Shown one piece after another: positions 9,580 to 18,351 of a stretch of DNA of 64,000 nt. Under the pieces are notes generated by a model, which saw nothing but the letters and a program-made list of their open reading frames with translations, searched no databases and was not told the origin of the DNA. Origin of the DNA: Streptomyces sp. NBC_01275 (GTDB lineage: Bacteria; Actinomycetota; Actinomycetes; Streptomycetales; Streptomycetaceae); assembly GCF_026340655.1 (NCBI RefSeq), contig NZ_JAPEOZ010000001.1, positions 10,292,001-10,356,000 of the forward strand, in the 5' to 3' direction. A program made the position numbers and the translations under genes. How positions within the stretch are numbered: position 1 is the first letter of the stretch; each line of letters starts with the position of its first letter.

Positions 9580-10851
9580 ATGAAGACACGCAAACTCCCG
9601 GTCCTGATCGCGACGTTGACGTCCGTGGCCGTGCTGGCCGCGTGCAGCGGCGGCACCAAGGCAGGCTCCGACGGCGGTTCGGGCGGTTCGAAGACCCTGA
9701 CGATCGCCTCGGTCGACCAAGGCTCGGTCGAAGACGTCGTCAAGGCGTTCGAGAAGGCCAACCCCGGTGTCAAGGTCCGCTACACCACCAGCGGCGCCGA
9801 CCAGTACCAGCAGCAGATCCGGACCCAGCTGTCCTCAAAGACGGCACCTGACGTGATGTCGGTCTGGCCCGGCAACGGCAACCCGGGCGCCACCTACGTC
9901 CTGGCCAAGCCCGGCTATCTGCGCGACCTCTCGGACCAGCCCTGGGCCGCCAAGATGCCCGATGCCATCAAGACCGTCGCCCAGTACGAAGGCAAGACGT
10001 ACAACGCGATCTTCGGGCAGAACGGCATCGGCGCGGTCTACAACCAGCAGGCCATGGCGAAGGCCGGTCTCGCCCCACCCGACACCTGGACCGATCTGCT
10101 GGCCTTCTGCAAGGCCGCGAAGGCCAAGGGAACCCCCGCCTTCGCCCTGGGCAACCAGGACAACTGGGTCACCCAGCTGGTCCTGTACGCGCTGGTCGCC
10201 ACGACCGTCTACGGCCCGGACCGCGACTTCGACCAGAAGATGCAGGCCGGCCAGGCCGCCTTCGCCCAGTCGCCGTGGACCACCGCCCTGGACAAATACC
10301 TGACGATGGAGAAGACCGGCTGCTTCCAGAAGAACCCCCTGGGCACCAACTACGAAGCCAGCCAGCAACTCGCGGCCACCGGCAAGACCTTGGGCATCGT
10401 GCAAGGCAACTGGGTGATCGCCCTGCTCGAGGCGAAGAACCCGAAGGCCACCTTCACCCTCAAGGCGCTGCCCGCCGACGATACTCCGTCCGAGACGCTC
10501 ATTCCGGCGGCAGCGGGCGCCGGCTACGGCGTCAACGCCAAGGCCAAGAACAAGGAACTCGCCCTGAAGTTCGTGAACTTCGTGATGTCCCCCGAGGGCA
10601 TGAACCTCTTCGTCGAGAAGCAGGGCGGCCTGCCTTCCCTCCCCGACGCGGGCTTCAAGGCGGACGCCTCGCTCGCCGAACTCTCCAAGTTCATCGGCTC
10701 GGACCGCACCGTGCCGTTCATGGACCAGCTCTGGCCCAACGCGAAGGTTCAGCAGACCATGCTCAGCGGCCTCCAGGAGATCTTCAGCGGTCAGTCCACG
10801 CCCAGGAAACTCCTCGAAGAGATGGACGCCGACTACAAGGCCGGGAGCTGA
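9580..10851 (+). CDS. Extracellular sugar-binding lipoprotein (family 1 SBP)
   Basis: A 423-residue solute-binding protein. I start it at ATG 9580 because a GAGGGGGG ribosome-binding sequence precedes it and a short charged n-region follows. The lipobox VLAAC places the lipidated cysteine at residue 22, followed by a Gly/Ser linker. The mature domain is typical of CUT1 binding proteins (PGVKVRYTTSGADQYQQQIR, DTWTDLLAFCKAAK). It is the third gene of a permease-permease-SBP operon whose two permeases are broken, and it is followed by a rhamnosidase fragment, so the original substrate may have been a rhamnose-containing oligosaccharide. The gene looks intact but its transporter is not. Confidence 0.9.
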   Translation: MKTRKLPVLIATLTSVAVLAACSGGTKAGSDGGSGGSKTLTIASVDQGSVEDVVKAFEKANPGVKVRYTTSGADQYQQQIRTQLSSKTAPDVMSVWPGNGNPGATYVLAKPGYLRDLSDQPWAAKMPDAIKTVAQYEGKTYNAIFGQNGIGAVYNQQAMAKAGLAPPDTWTDLLAFCKAAKAKGTPAFALGNQDNWVTQLVLYALVATTVYGPDRDFDQKMQAGQAAFAQSPWTTALDKYLTMEKTGCFQKNPLGTNYEASQQLAATGKTLGIVQGNWVIALLEAKNPKATFTLKALPADDTPSETLIPAAAGAGYGVNAKAKNKELALKFVNFVMSPEGMNLFVEKQGGLPSLPDAGFKADASLAELSKFIGSDRTVPFMDQLWPNAKVQQTMLSGLQEIFSGQSTPRKLLEEMDADYKAGS

Positions 10852-10935
10852 GCAAAGCCATCCGGCACATGGGCGAGCGTTCAAATTCTCCAGGCCCTCT
10901 CGAACCAACTCTTCTCGAGTCAACGGAGGTTCGGC

Positions 10936-11230
10936 GTGTCCGGCACAGCGGGCGGAGCGTCCAGTCGTAGACAGGTCGTCGGCACCATGACCGTCTCCGT
11001 GGCAGGGCTGGCGCTGCCCACCGTCCCCGGCCCCGTCACACCGGAGGCCCACGCCGACGGGAACAGCGGCAGACACGGGGCGAAGGTCACCGCTCTCGCG
11101 GTCGACGGCCGCGAGGACAACCCGATCGGCGTCGCACCCACCTCGGCGGACCACAACAACCGTTCCACCGCAAGGCCCAAGGTGGGGCCACTTCGCCTCG
11201 CCACTGCCCCTCGTGCCCCCGAACACCCCT
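10936..11230 (+). pseudogene. N-terminal fragment of a secreted alpha-L-rhamnosidase-like protein
   Basis: The GTG-initiated frame encodes a twin-arginine-type signal (SSRRQVVGTMTVSVAGLALP), then VTALAVDGREDNPIGVAPT. That last segment resembles the first beta-strand of GH78 rhamnosidases (compare the start of the rhamnosidase at 33.3 kb, EPFGIGEPRPRISW). Homology ends near 11220, where IS21-type sequence begins, so the gene was cut by insertion or deletion. It follows the sugar-binding protein by 84 bp and was probably its operon partner. Confidence 0.5.
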
Positions 11231-11237
11231 CGCGCTG

Positions 11238-11768
11238 GGGCCGGTTGGAGTGGATCCGGCAGTCATCCACACCCTGGCGACGTGCGAGTGGGTCAAGAAG
11301 GGCCTGCCACTCTGCCTGATCGGCGACTCCGGCACCGGCAAGTCGCACCTGCTGATCGCGCTGGGCACCGAAGCCGCGATGGTCGGCTGCCGGATCCGCT
11401 ACAGGCTCGCGGCCAAGCTCGTCAACGAACTGGTCGAGGCCGCGGACGAAAAGGTGCTGACCAAGACCATCGCCCGCTACGGCCGAGTCGATCTTTTGTG
11501 CATCGATGAGCTGGGCTATATGGAGCTGGACCGCAGAGGCGCTGAGCTGCTGTTCCAAGTTCTGACGGAACGGCAGGAGAAGAACAGCGTCGCTATTGCC
11601 GCGAACGAGAGTTTCGGCGGCTGGACCAAGACCTTCACCGACCCCCGCCTCTGCGCGGCCATCGTCGAGCGGCTCAGCTTCGGCGGCAATCTGGTCCAGA
11701 CCGGCACCGACTCCTACCGCCTCGCCCTCACCCAGGCCCGAGCCGCAGCTCAGAACGCCGCCAGTTGA
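11238..11768 (+). pseudogene. istB: IstB-like ATPase of an IS21-family element, N-terminally truncated
   Basis: The frame has the complete AAA+ core of IstB: Walker A LIGDSGTGKSHLL, Walker B VDLLCIDELGYM, then RGAELLFQVLTERQEKNS and the IS21 signature ANESFGGWTKTFTDPRLC. The N-terminal 80-90 residues are absent and no istA transposase lies upstream. The C-terminus is normal. A helper protein without its transposase is not mobile. Confidence 0.85.
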
Positions 11769-11792
11769 CCAGGCCGCTGCGGCAGCGCCGCT

Positions 11793-12120
11793 TTACACGC
11801 GAGGCGGACCGGCGTCCACGATCACCATCGCCAGATTCAACGGGTCGAAGTGAATCAGTGACTCAAGCCACCACGTCATGTCGGCGTGGGAGAGTCCCTT
11901 GAGGTCCACGTTCTTGTCTTCCTGCCACGCGGGACTTGCGTTGCCGTGCACTGCGAGGTCGAACGGCCGGCCGGCCGGCAGACCGGCGCGGTGCAACTCC
12001 TGGCGGATCCCGGCGATCTCCTCCGACAGGCGCGGGCAGAGCCTCGCCGAACTCCACTGGCACGCACCCACAGTGCATGCCCACCGGGAAGGGCGCGCGG
12101 AGGTTGAAGAGATCGTTCGG
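11793..12120 (-). pseudogene. C-terminal remnant of an LLM-class (luciferase-like) oxidoreductase
   Basis: The last 80 residues read LSEEIAGIRQELHRAGLPAG, FDLAVHGNAS, then HADMTWWLESLIHFDPLNLA and a normal end. The pattern AxAGATWWxES near the C-terminus is typical of F420- or FMN-dependent LLM oxidoreductases. Nothing upstream matches the barrel. It is adjacent to and in the same direction as the intact NADP-dependent oxidoreductase at 12131-13060. Confidence 0.5.
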
Positions 12121-12130
12121 CCGCCCAGCC

Positions 12131-13060
12131 TCAAGGAATGATGATGATCTTGCCTCGGGTCCGGCCGGTCTCACTGAGGCGGTGGACGTCTGCGAGGTCG
12201 GTCAGCGGGCGTGACTCGCTGATGTCGATGGCGACCGCGCCCGCCTCGACGAGTTCCACAAGTGCCGCCAGATGCGCTACATCGTTTCGGGCGACCATGT
12301 GCATCGCAGTCACCCCGGCATCGGCAGGCGACTCGATCGGGGTCGCGATTGAGACAATACGCCCGCCCGGTCGCACCAGAGGCGCCAGAGCTGCCGCGTC
12401 CGGCGGGCTCAGCGGGACCAGATTGAGCAGAGCGTCCACCGGGCCGTCGAGCGCGGCATGCACCGGCCCTGCGGTGTAGTCGATCACTCGGTCCGCGCCT
12501 TGCCTCCGGACTGCCTCGGTGCTTCGAGTGCCGGCCGTGGCGATCACCTCGGCTCCGGCATACTTCGCGAGCTGTGTCACGAAGCCGCCGATGCCGCCGC
12601 CTGCACCATTGACCAGCACCCGCTGACCAGCGGCTACCTTCCCATGCTCGAAGACCGCCTGCCATGCCGTCAGGCCGGCCAAGGGAAGAGCCGCAGCGTT
12701 GGCGAGAGGGACAGCGTCCGGCGCCGCGACCAGCACGGCGACGGGTGCCGGTACGTACTGCGCGGCCCCTCCGCTGTCGAGCCACCCGATCACGCGGTCG
12801 CCGACGGCAAACCCCTCCGCCCCCGCGCCAATCTCGGCCACGGTGCCGGCGACGTCCCAGCCGAGCGTGTAGGGCAGGTCCACAGGGAGGAACGCCTGCA
12901 GCATTCCGGCGCGCAACGCGGCCTCGGTGGGATTGAACGAGGTCGCGGCGACACGGATGAGCACTTCACCGAAGGCGGGTCGAGGGCGCGGAACAGCGTC
13001 GTAGCGGATCACTGACGCATCGCCGAATTCATGGATACGCGCGGTCTTCATCATCGTCAT
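12131..13060 (-). CDS. NADP-dependent oxidoreductase, quinone-reductase-like MDR family
   Basis: A 309-residue medium-chain reductase without the structural-zinc cysteines. The GroES-like domain contains LPYTLGWDVAGTVAEIG and DRVIGW. The Rossmann domain begins at VLVNGAGGGIGGFVTQLAK (about 145-165), with the dinucleotide motif GAGGGIG. The C-terminal RTRGKIIIIP is typical of the family. It is divergent from an AraC regulator with an 89-bp shared promoter region holding an inverted repeat, so that regulator very likely controls it. The physiological substrate is unknown. Confidence 0.9.
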   Translation of the reverse strand: MTMMKTARIHEFGDASVIRYDAVPRPRPAFGEVLIRVAATSFNPTEAALRAGMLQAFLPVDLPYTLGWDVAGTVAEIGAGAEGFAVGDRVIGWLDSGGAAQYVPAPVAVLVAAPDAVPLANAAALPLAGLTAWQAVFEHGKVAAGQRVLVNGAGGGIGGFVTQLAKYAGAEVIATAGTRSTEAVRRQGADRVIDYTAGPVHAALDGPVDALLNLVPLSPPDAAALAPLVRPGGRIVSIATPIESPADAGVTAMHMVARNDVAHLAALVELVEAGAVAIDISESRPLTDLADVHRLSETGRTRGKIIIIP

Positions 13061-13119
13061 GACGCGAATCTAGGACCGCATACGGAGACGATCCATGCGT
13101 CAGAGTTCCCATTTCATGC

Positions 13120-13142
13120 GCGTACGTCTCGCACACGTACGC
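13120..13142. promoter_or_regulatory. Inverted repeat in the oxidoreductase/AraC divergent promoter
   Basis: GCGTACG (13120-13126) and CGTACGC (13136-13142) are perfect 7-bp arms separated by 9 bp, ending 7 bp before the AraC start. The position suggests autoregulation by the AraC protein, though it could be chance in GC-rich DNA. Confidence 0.4.
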
Positions 13143-13149
13143 TCAGCGC

Positions 13150-14085
13150 ATGGATGTACTCAGCGACGTGGTCGCGGTGACGCGGACTGGCCGCTGCCGG
13201 TCGGCATACGTGCGGTGGCATGCCCCGTGGAGACAGGAGTTCGCCTCCGTCCCCGGGTCGGCGGGCTTCCAGGTGGTCCTGCAGGGTTCCTGCTGGCTGC
13301 TGCCTCCGGAGACGGAGCCCGTCCAACTGGGCGCAGGCGACGTGGTGTTCCTTCCCCACGGCAGGGGGCACACCCTGGCAGACAGCCCCGAAACTCCAGT
13401 GACGGTCCCTGCCTGCAGCCCTGCCGACCACCAGCTGTCCAGCGTCTACGCCTCCGACAGCGTCGACTGGAGCGGAGACGACGGCGCGGTCACCGTAGTG
13501 CTCTGCGGGGCCTACCAACTCGATCTGTCCCGCACTCACCCGCTGTTGCTGACCCTTCCGGATCTGATCCACTTGCCGGCACAAGCAGGCCGCCATCCGG
13601 AGTTGAGCTCGGCCGTCGAGCTACTGGCCGCAGAGGTGGAGAACCCGCGTCTGGGCACCGACGCAGCCGTCCCCGCGCTGCTGGACGCGCTGCTGCTCTA
13701 CATCCTGCGCATTTGGTTCAACGGACGGTCCTCCCTGGGCAATACCACCGGATGGGCTGCCGCACTCAACGACCCCCCGACTGCTGCTGCCCTCCACGCC
13801 ATCCACCGAGACCCGGCTTCGCCGTGGACAGTGGCGAAACTCGCGGCGGAAGCCGGGCTCTCCCGGGCTCCGTTCGCCAGGCGCTTCGCCCTGCTGATCG
13901 GTCAACCGCCTTTCGGCTACCTGACATGGTGGCGGATGACCACGGCGGCGCGCCTGCTGCGGACATCGGACGCACCCTTGAGATCCATCGCCGCCCAAGT
14001 GGGCTACACATCCGAGTTCGCCTTCGCCAACGCGTTCAAACGAACGCACGGAACGGCACCCGGTACGTACCGGCGGAGGAGCTGA
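13150..14085 (+). CDS. AraC-family transcriptional regulator with N-terminal cupin
   Basis: An intact 311-residue protein. Residues 15-190 form the AraC_binding_6-type cupin (FQVVLQGSCWLLPPE, LGAGDVVFLPHGRGHTL). The C-terminal 100 residues hold two HTH motifs: TVAKLAAEAGLSRAPFARRF and LRSIAAQVGYTSEFAFANAF, ending in GTAPGTYRRR. Such proteins usually sense a small aldehyde or quinone and activate a neighbouring reductase. The divergent MDR oxidoreductase is the likely target. Confidence 0.9.
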   Translation: MDVLSDVVAVTRTGRCRSAYVRWHAPWRQEFASVPGSAGFQVVLQGSCWLLPPETEPVQLGAGDVVFLPHGRGHTLADSPETPVTVPACSPADHQLSSVYASDSVDWSGDDGAVTVVLCGAYQLDLSRTHPLLLTLPDLIHLPAQAGRHPELSSAVELLAAEVENPRLGTDAAVPALLDALLLYILRIWFNGRSSLGNTTGWAAALNDPPTAAALHAIHRDPASPWTVAKLAAEAGLSRAPFARRFALLIGQPPFGYLTWWRMTTAARLLRTSDAPLRSIAAQVGYTSEFAFANAFKRTHGTAPGTYRRRS

Positions 14086-14131
14086 ATCCGGTGCGGCGCC
14101 CTGGGCAGTACCCGGTGTCAGTTCTCATCGA

Positions 14132-14381
14132 CAATTACACGGCCTGGGGCTGGATCTGGGTCGCCGTCGGCATGGTGATGGCCCTGGCGGGCGTCGGGGT
14201 GCTCGTGGGCTCGAGGGCGGCGCGGCTGACGGGCGTCTGTCTGGCGGCGTTCTGCCTGGTCGGGCAGATGATCTTCCTTCCGGTCTATCCGTTCTGGTCT
14301 CTGGCCACCATGCTGGTGTCGGTGCTGGTCCTCTACGGGCTGCTGGCCGAGCCGCGGCATGTGCACGGGGCGCGGGTGTAG
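14132..14381 (+). pseudogene. C-terminal fragment of a DUF7144-type membrane protein
   Basis: From NYTAWGWIWVAVGMVM to the stop at 14381 the sequence matches the last 83 residues of the gene at 57111-57545. The first 60 or so residues, including the start and the first membrane helix, are absent, and the join lies 46 bp after the AraC stop. It is therefore a truncated duplicate. Confidence 0.85.
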
Positions 14382-14661
14382 AAGGCCCGGAAGATCCTCC
14401 GGGACTTCGGCGGCGCGGTCCTGCACGGAGGGGCCGTCCTGGACGGAGGGGAGGGATTGGCGGGGGAGGCCGAGGACGCCGTCGGACGCGCCGGTCGGAA
14501 AAGGGCCTCACCGGAGAGTGTCCGCCGATCAGGGGCGCCTGGGAGTGGTGGAGGGCGCGGCGGCAGGAAGGGGCGCCGCGTCATGTCCCGCCGTCCCTCA
14601 CGCCATGGCTGCTGCGTCCCTCGCCGCCGGTGCTGCGGGCTTGGGCGGCTCTGAAGGCGCC
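14132..14661. repeat. Copy A of a ~530-bp direct repeat (copy B at 57296-57881)
   Basis: Reading both copies side by side gives offset 43164. The match is near-perfect from 14132/57296 up to about 14630/57794. I saw two substitutions (ctgcacgg versus ctggacgg near 14423, and aagggcct versus aagcgcct near 14503). Copy B then has about 56 extra bp from a partial internal duplication, and the match resumes to about 14661/57881. Confidence 0.85.
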
Positions 14662-15065
14662 GGAAGCGCCGGGGCCGGCGGCTCTTGACGAGGGCGGTCG
14701 GGGCAGGCCGCTTCCGGGATCCGGCGGCGTCGTGTCCCTGCGCCCGCGCAGAGGCCTTCGGCGTCTCGGTCGAGGGGGAGTCTCTCCTTCTCGTGCAGGG
14801 GGGCGTCGCGGGGTCCGAGGCACGACGATCGCCGGCAGGCGCGTGATCGCCGGACGGTCCGGCCCCGGACGTGCCGCGGATCAGGGGCGTGCGCGGAGCG
14901 TCCCGGCGGGGAAGGGGTCGCTGGGGTCGCTTCGCCGTCTCGTCCCGCCGCGGGGCGGGGACCGTCGGGGAGCGCGTGCTCTGGGCCGCGTCCTCGAGCG
15001 GCGGGCCGTCGCGTCTCGGTGTGTCCCTCGCCCGGGGCGGGCGTCGGCGCTGCTTGAATCGCCGC
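14662..15065. other. No gene recognised; upstream region of glutamate decarboxylase
   Basis: Extremely GC-rich sequence follows the repeat. Frames open on both strands are compositionally biased (long Arg/Pro/Ala runs) and show no domain. The gadB promoter must lie in the last part. I see no clear operator or hairpin. Confidence 0.4.
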
Positions 15066-16430
15066 ATGACCAAGCGTGATGATGCGGCTCTTTTCGGTAA
15101 CCGGTTCCTGACCGTGCCCGCCCCCTCGGAGACCTTCCCCGACGAAGGCATGGCCGCGACGGACGCCATGAGGCTCGTGGACGTGGATCTCGCCATGGAG
15201 GGCGACCCGCAGCGCAACCTCGCCACGTTCGTCACCACGTGGATGGAGCCGGAGGCGCAACGGCTGATCGCCGAGAACCTCCACCGCAATTTCATCGACC
15301 ATGCGGAGTACCCCATTTCCGCCGAGATCGAGCAGCGCTGCGTGCGGATGCTCGCCGATCTCTTCCACGCGCCGGGCAGGACGACCGGATGCCGGACTCA
15401 GGGCTCGTCCGAGGCGATCATGCTCGGTGCGCTGTCGCTGAAGTGGAAGTGGCGCGAGCGCCGCCGGGCGGCCGGCCTGTCGATCGACCGGCCCAACTTG
15501 ATCTTCGGGGGAGACGTCCACGTCGTGTGGGAGAAGTTCTGCCGCTACTTCGACGTCGAGCCGCGGATCGTGCCGCTCGCCGAGGGCAAGTACACGATCG
15601 GCCCGCAGGACGTGGAGCCCCGCCTCGACGAGAACACGATCGGCGTCGTCGCCGTCCTCGGCACCACGTTCACCGGTCACAAGGACGACGTCGCCGGGAT
15701 CGACGGGCTCCTGCGGGACGTCCGCAAGGAGCGGGACCTCGACATCCCGATCCACGTCGACGGCGCCAGCGGCGCATTCGTGTGGCCCTTCCTCTACCCG
15801 GACTCGAAATGGGACTTCCGGCTCGAGCAGGTCCGATCCATCAACGTCTCGGGACACAAGTACGGCCTCGTCTACCCCGGCATCGGATGGCTCGTCTTCC
15901 GCGAGGAGTCCGACCTGGCCGAGGACCTCGTGTTCTACGAGAACTACCTGGGCAAGACCGACGCGACGTTCACGCTGAACTTCTCCACCGGTGCGTCGAT
16001 GGTGCTCGCGCAGTACTACAACTTCGTGAGGCTCGGTCGCCAGGGCTACACCTACGTCATGAGGATGATGCAGGAGAATGCCCGCGCATTGGCGGACAAC
16101 CTGCGCAGCAGCGGCCGCTTCGAAGTGATCGGGAGCGACCTCGAACAGCTGCCGCTGGCCGCTTTCCGTCTCGCCGGCAGCCACGCCTACGACGAGTCCG
16201 ACATCGCCTGGCAGCTCTCGGCCGAGCGGGGCTGGATGGTGCCGGCGTACACGCTCCCGCCCAACGCGCAGCGGGTGAAGATCCTGCGCGCCCTGGTCAA
16301 GGAGACCCTGAGCCGCGAGCAGGTCGACCGCCTGAGCCAGGACATCGCCGACGCGTGTCGCACGCTGGACGACAAGGGCGCGACCCACGGGATCGAGCGG
16401 AGCCGGATCAAGCGCGGCACCGGCTACTGA
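15066..16430 (+). CDS. gadB: Glutamate decarboxylase (PLP-dependent)
   Basis: A 454-residue group II decarboxylase that converts glutamate to 4-aminobutyrate with consumption of a proton. The N-terminal signature MRLVDVDLAMEGDPQRNLAT and FVTTWMEPEA are characteristic. The PLP-binding Lys265 lies in NVSGHKYGLVYPG, preceded by the Asp in IHVDGASGAFVWPF. The start at ATG 15066 fits the normal GadB N-terminus (MTKRDDAALFGNRFL). No GadC antiporter is nearby, so a role in acid resistance or in GABA metabolism cannot be decided here. It is intact and is the only well-conserved gene between two eroded areas. Confidence 0.95.
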   Translation: MTKRDDAALFGNRFLTVPAPSETFPDEGMAATDAMRLVDVDLAMEGDPQRNLATFVTTWMEPEAQRLIAENLHRNFIDHAEYPISAEIEQRCVRMLADLFHAPGRTTGCRTQGSSEAIMLGALSLKWKWRERRRAAGLSIDRPNLIFGGDVHVVWEKFCRYFDVEPRIVPLAEGKYTIGPQDVEPRLDENTIGVVAVLGTTFTGHKDDVAGIDGLLRDVRKERDLDIPIHVDGASGAFVWPFLYPDSKWDFRLEQVRSINVSGHKYGLVYPGIGWLVFREESDLAEDLVFYENYLGKTDATFTLNFSTGASMVLAQYYNFVRLGRQGYTYVMRMMQENARALADNLRSSGRFEVIGSDLEQLPLAAFRLAGSHAYDESDIAWQLSAERGWMVPAYTLPPNAQRVKILRALVKETLSREQVDRLSQDIADACRTLDDKGATHGIERSRIKRGTGY

Positions 16431-16947
16431 CGCACCCGCTACTGACGCACCGTGACGGAGCGGGAGTTCCGGGCGCCGGGCGCCGACCCGCCCAGCCAGC
16501 TCCAGCGCCGTAGCCGTAGCAGTAGCCGCTGCATCATCGGCATTCGCACCCCCCCCATGGGCAGCGGACCCTGGGCTGCGGCCTCGCGGCACACGTCGGA
16601 CCGGTACCGCGCGGACCGCCGTCCTCGCAACGCCGCGCTCTGGGCATGGCCCGATGGCGCAAGGCGATGCGCGTCGCAAGCCTGTACCGGCTCACGTCAG
16701 GCGGCGGCGCCCATAAGGCTCCCACCCGCTGACCGCGCACCTCCTTGCTGCGCCGCTCCCCGCTCGCCTGACGAAGGTCCCGTGAGTTCGTCGGCCATCC
16801 GCAGTATCCGCTCCCCGTTGTTGGGCCTGTGGCCTTGCCGTACTCGTTCGGGTGAAGCGCGATCGAAGGGACGAAGCTGCTTCAGGATTCCTGATTGTCT
16901 CCCGGTGAATCCCGAGGGATCGGGTCATCCAGTGAGCTGGGGGCGGC
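16431..16947. other. 517 bp without a recognisable gene
   Basis: It begins with a short direct repeat (ctactgacgcacc at the gadB stop and again 13 bp on). The rest gives only shadow frames. If the downstream recombinase cassette is a discrete element, its left end should lie here, but I see no convincing terminal repeat. Confidence 0.4.
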
Positions 16948-18018
16948 ATGGGCCTGGCAGCGGTACGGGATCTTCGGCCAGAACTGAGGCTGACGACTCC
17001 CGAGGCGGTCGAGGCGTTCGAACAGGATCTGCTCGCCGAGTTCGTGCTGGCGAGATCGTCCGCCGGCACGGAGGACAAGACGATTCGTACGGACCTGTCG
17101 GCGATCTGCGAGTTGCGGGACTGGTTCGGCAGGCCGTTGTGGGAGATGGCGCCGCAGGACATGGACCGGTTCTTCGGCGGCAAGCACCGATCGGCGATGC
17201 AGACGACGAAGGCCCGGAAAGCTCAAGCGATCGGGATCTTCTTCGAGTTCCTGGAGATGCGGCACCAGGCCGACATCCACGCGGCCACGGGCATCGTGGT
17301 CGAGGCACCGCTGGACGAGCTGAACCGGCCACGGGGCAACGTGCACGCGCGGCTTCGGATCCCGCCGAGCGCGCCCGAGATCGAGCAGATGTTCAGCGGC
17401 TGGCGGGCGGATCTGGGATCGGTCCGCAAGTACGCGCCGAGCGTGCGCAGTTACACCGCGATGCGGCTGGCGAGCCTGTTGGGCCCGCGGGTGTCGGAGC
17501 TGTGCTTGCTCAACATCGACGACATCCACTGGCACATGGGCCGCTTCGGCAAGGTCCTGCTGCGGGGCAAGGGGTCACGCGGGCGGAAGAAGGAACGGCT
17601 CGTCCCGCTGATCAACGGGTCCCGGGAGTTGCTGGAGTGGTGGGTCCAGGGGCCGCGCTGGGAGTTCGACGACCAGGTCAACGCGCCGGGCGCCCCGCTG
17701 GTTCCCTCTGAGCGGCGCAACCCTGACGGCTCCTGCAAGCGGGTCGGGGAAGACACCCTGCGGACCGCGCTGGCGGGCATGGTCGTCGAACACCTCCCCA
17801 AGTTCTCCGGCCGACTGTCCCCGCACCTGCTGCGGCACTTCGCGGCGTCCGATCTCTACCTGTCCGGCATGGACATCGTCGCCCTGCAAGAACTCCTCGG
17901 TCACGAATGGCTGCACACCACGATGATCTACGTCCACGTCACCCGCACCCACGTCGAAGACGCCTGGGTCCAGGCAGGGCAGCGCGCCAGCGACCGCCTC
18001 GGAGGTGGTCTTCGGTGA
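16948..18018 (+). CDS. Tyrosine recombinase/integrase, first gene of a three-gene cassette
   Basis: A 356-residue protein with an N-terminal SAM-like core-binding domain (about 20-125) and a catalytic domain carrying the full set of tyrosine-recombinase residues: Arg181 in LLGPRVSEL, His293 and Arg296 in PHLLRHFAAS, His319 in LLGHEWLHTT, and the nucleophile Tyr328 in MIYVHV. It is followed without a gap by a small HTH gene (GTGA start/stop overlap) and then a second recombinase-like gene, so the three are translationally coupled. It should be catalytically competent. There is no excisionase of the usual phage type and no tRNA next to it. Confidence 0.92.
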   Translation: MGLAAVRDLRPELRLTTPEAVEAFEQDLLAEFVLARSSAGTEDKTIRTDLSAICELRDWFGRPLWEMAPQDMDRFFGGKHRSAMQTTKARKAQAIGIFFEFLEMRHQADIHAATGIVVEAPLDELNRPRGNVHARLRIPPSAPEIEQMFSGWRADLGSVRKYAPSVRSYTAMRLASLLGPRVSELCLLNIDDIHWHMGRFGKVLLRGKGSRGRKKERLVPLINGSRELLEWWVQGPRWEFDDQVNAPGAPLVPSERRNPDGSCKRVGEDTLRTALAGMVVEHLPKFSGRLSPHLLRHFAASDLYLSGMDIVALQELLGHEWLHTTMIYVHVTRTHVEDAWVQAGQRASDRLGGGLR

Positions 18019-18344
18019 AGTGGAACCTGCGCCTGGTCGCCGCTCAGCGCGACATCTGGAAGGCCAGCGAACTGCAGCGCATGCTCGCGGACGCCGGCCT
18101 CACCATCAGCGCCGGGAAGATGTCGGGCCTGTGGTCGGGGCAGCCGGTCACCATCCGGCTGGACGACCTCGACGTGATCTGCGACGTCCTGAACTGCACC
18201 CCGGCCGACCTGCTGATCCCTGAGCCGGACAAGGCCGCAGCCCGCAGACCGGACGCCGATGCCTCCGCCTCCCCGGCCGCCGCCGCGGCGGGCCAGGAAC
18301 CGATCGTCCGCCGCCACGTCGGCCGTCTCCAGCCTCCGAGGTGA
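18015..18344 (+). CDS. Small HTH (Xre/Cro type) protein, second gene of the recombinase cassette
   Basis: A 109-residue protein starting at a GTG that overlaps the integrase stop (GTGA). Residues 1-65 form a Cro/C1-type helix-turn-helix: WKASELQRMLADAGLTIS, then SGLWSGQPVTIRLDDLDVICDVLNCTPADLLIP, the usual end of Xre_3-like domains. The tail (66-109) is Ala/Pro-rich and looks disordered. The tight coupling suggests that it works with the two recombinases, for example as a directionality factor or repressor; this is inference. Confidence 0.85.
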   Translation: MKWNLRLVAAQRDIWKASELQRMLADAGLTISAGKMSGLWSGQPVTIRLDDLDVICDVLNCTPADLLIPEPDKAAARRPDADASASPAAAAAGQEPIVRRHVGRLQPPR

Positions 18345-18351
18345 CCCTTCC

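Noticed and set aside
14598..16679. A 693-codon minus-strand open frame opposite gadB
   Set aside because: It is antisense to a well-conserved glutamate decarboxylase and has the Arg/Val/Ala-rich composition of a shadow frame; no domain is visible.
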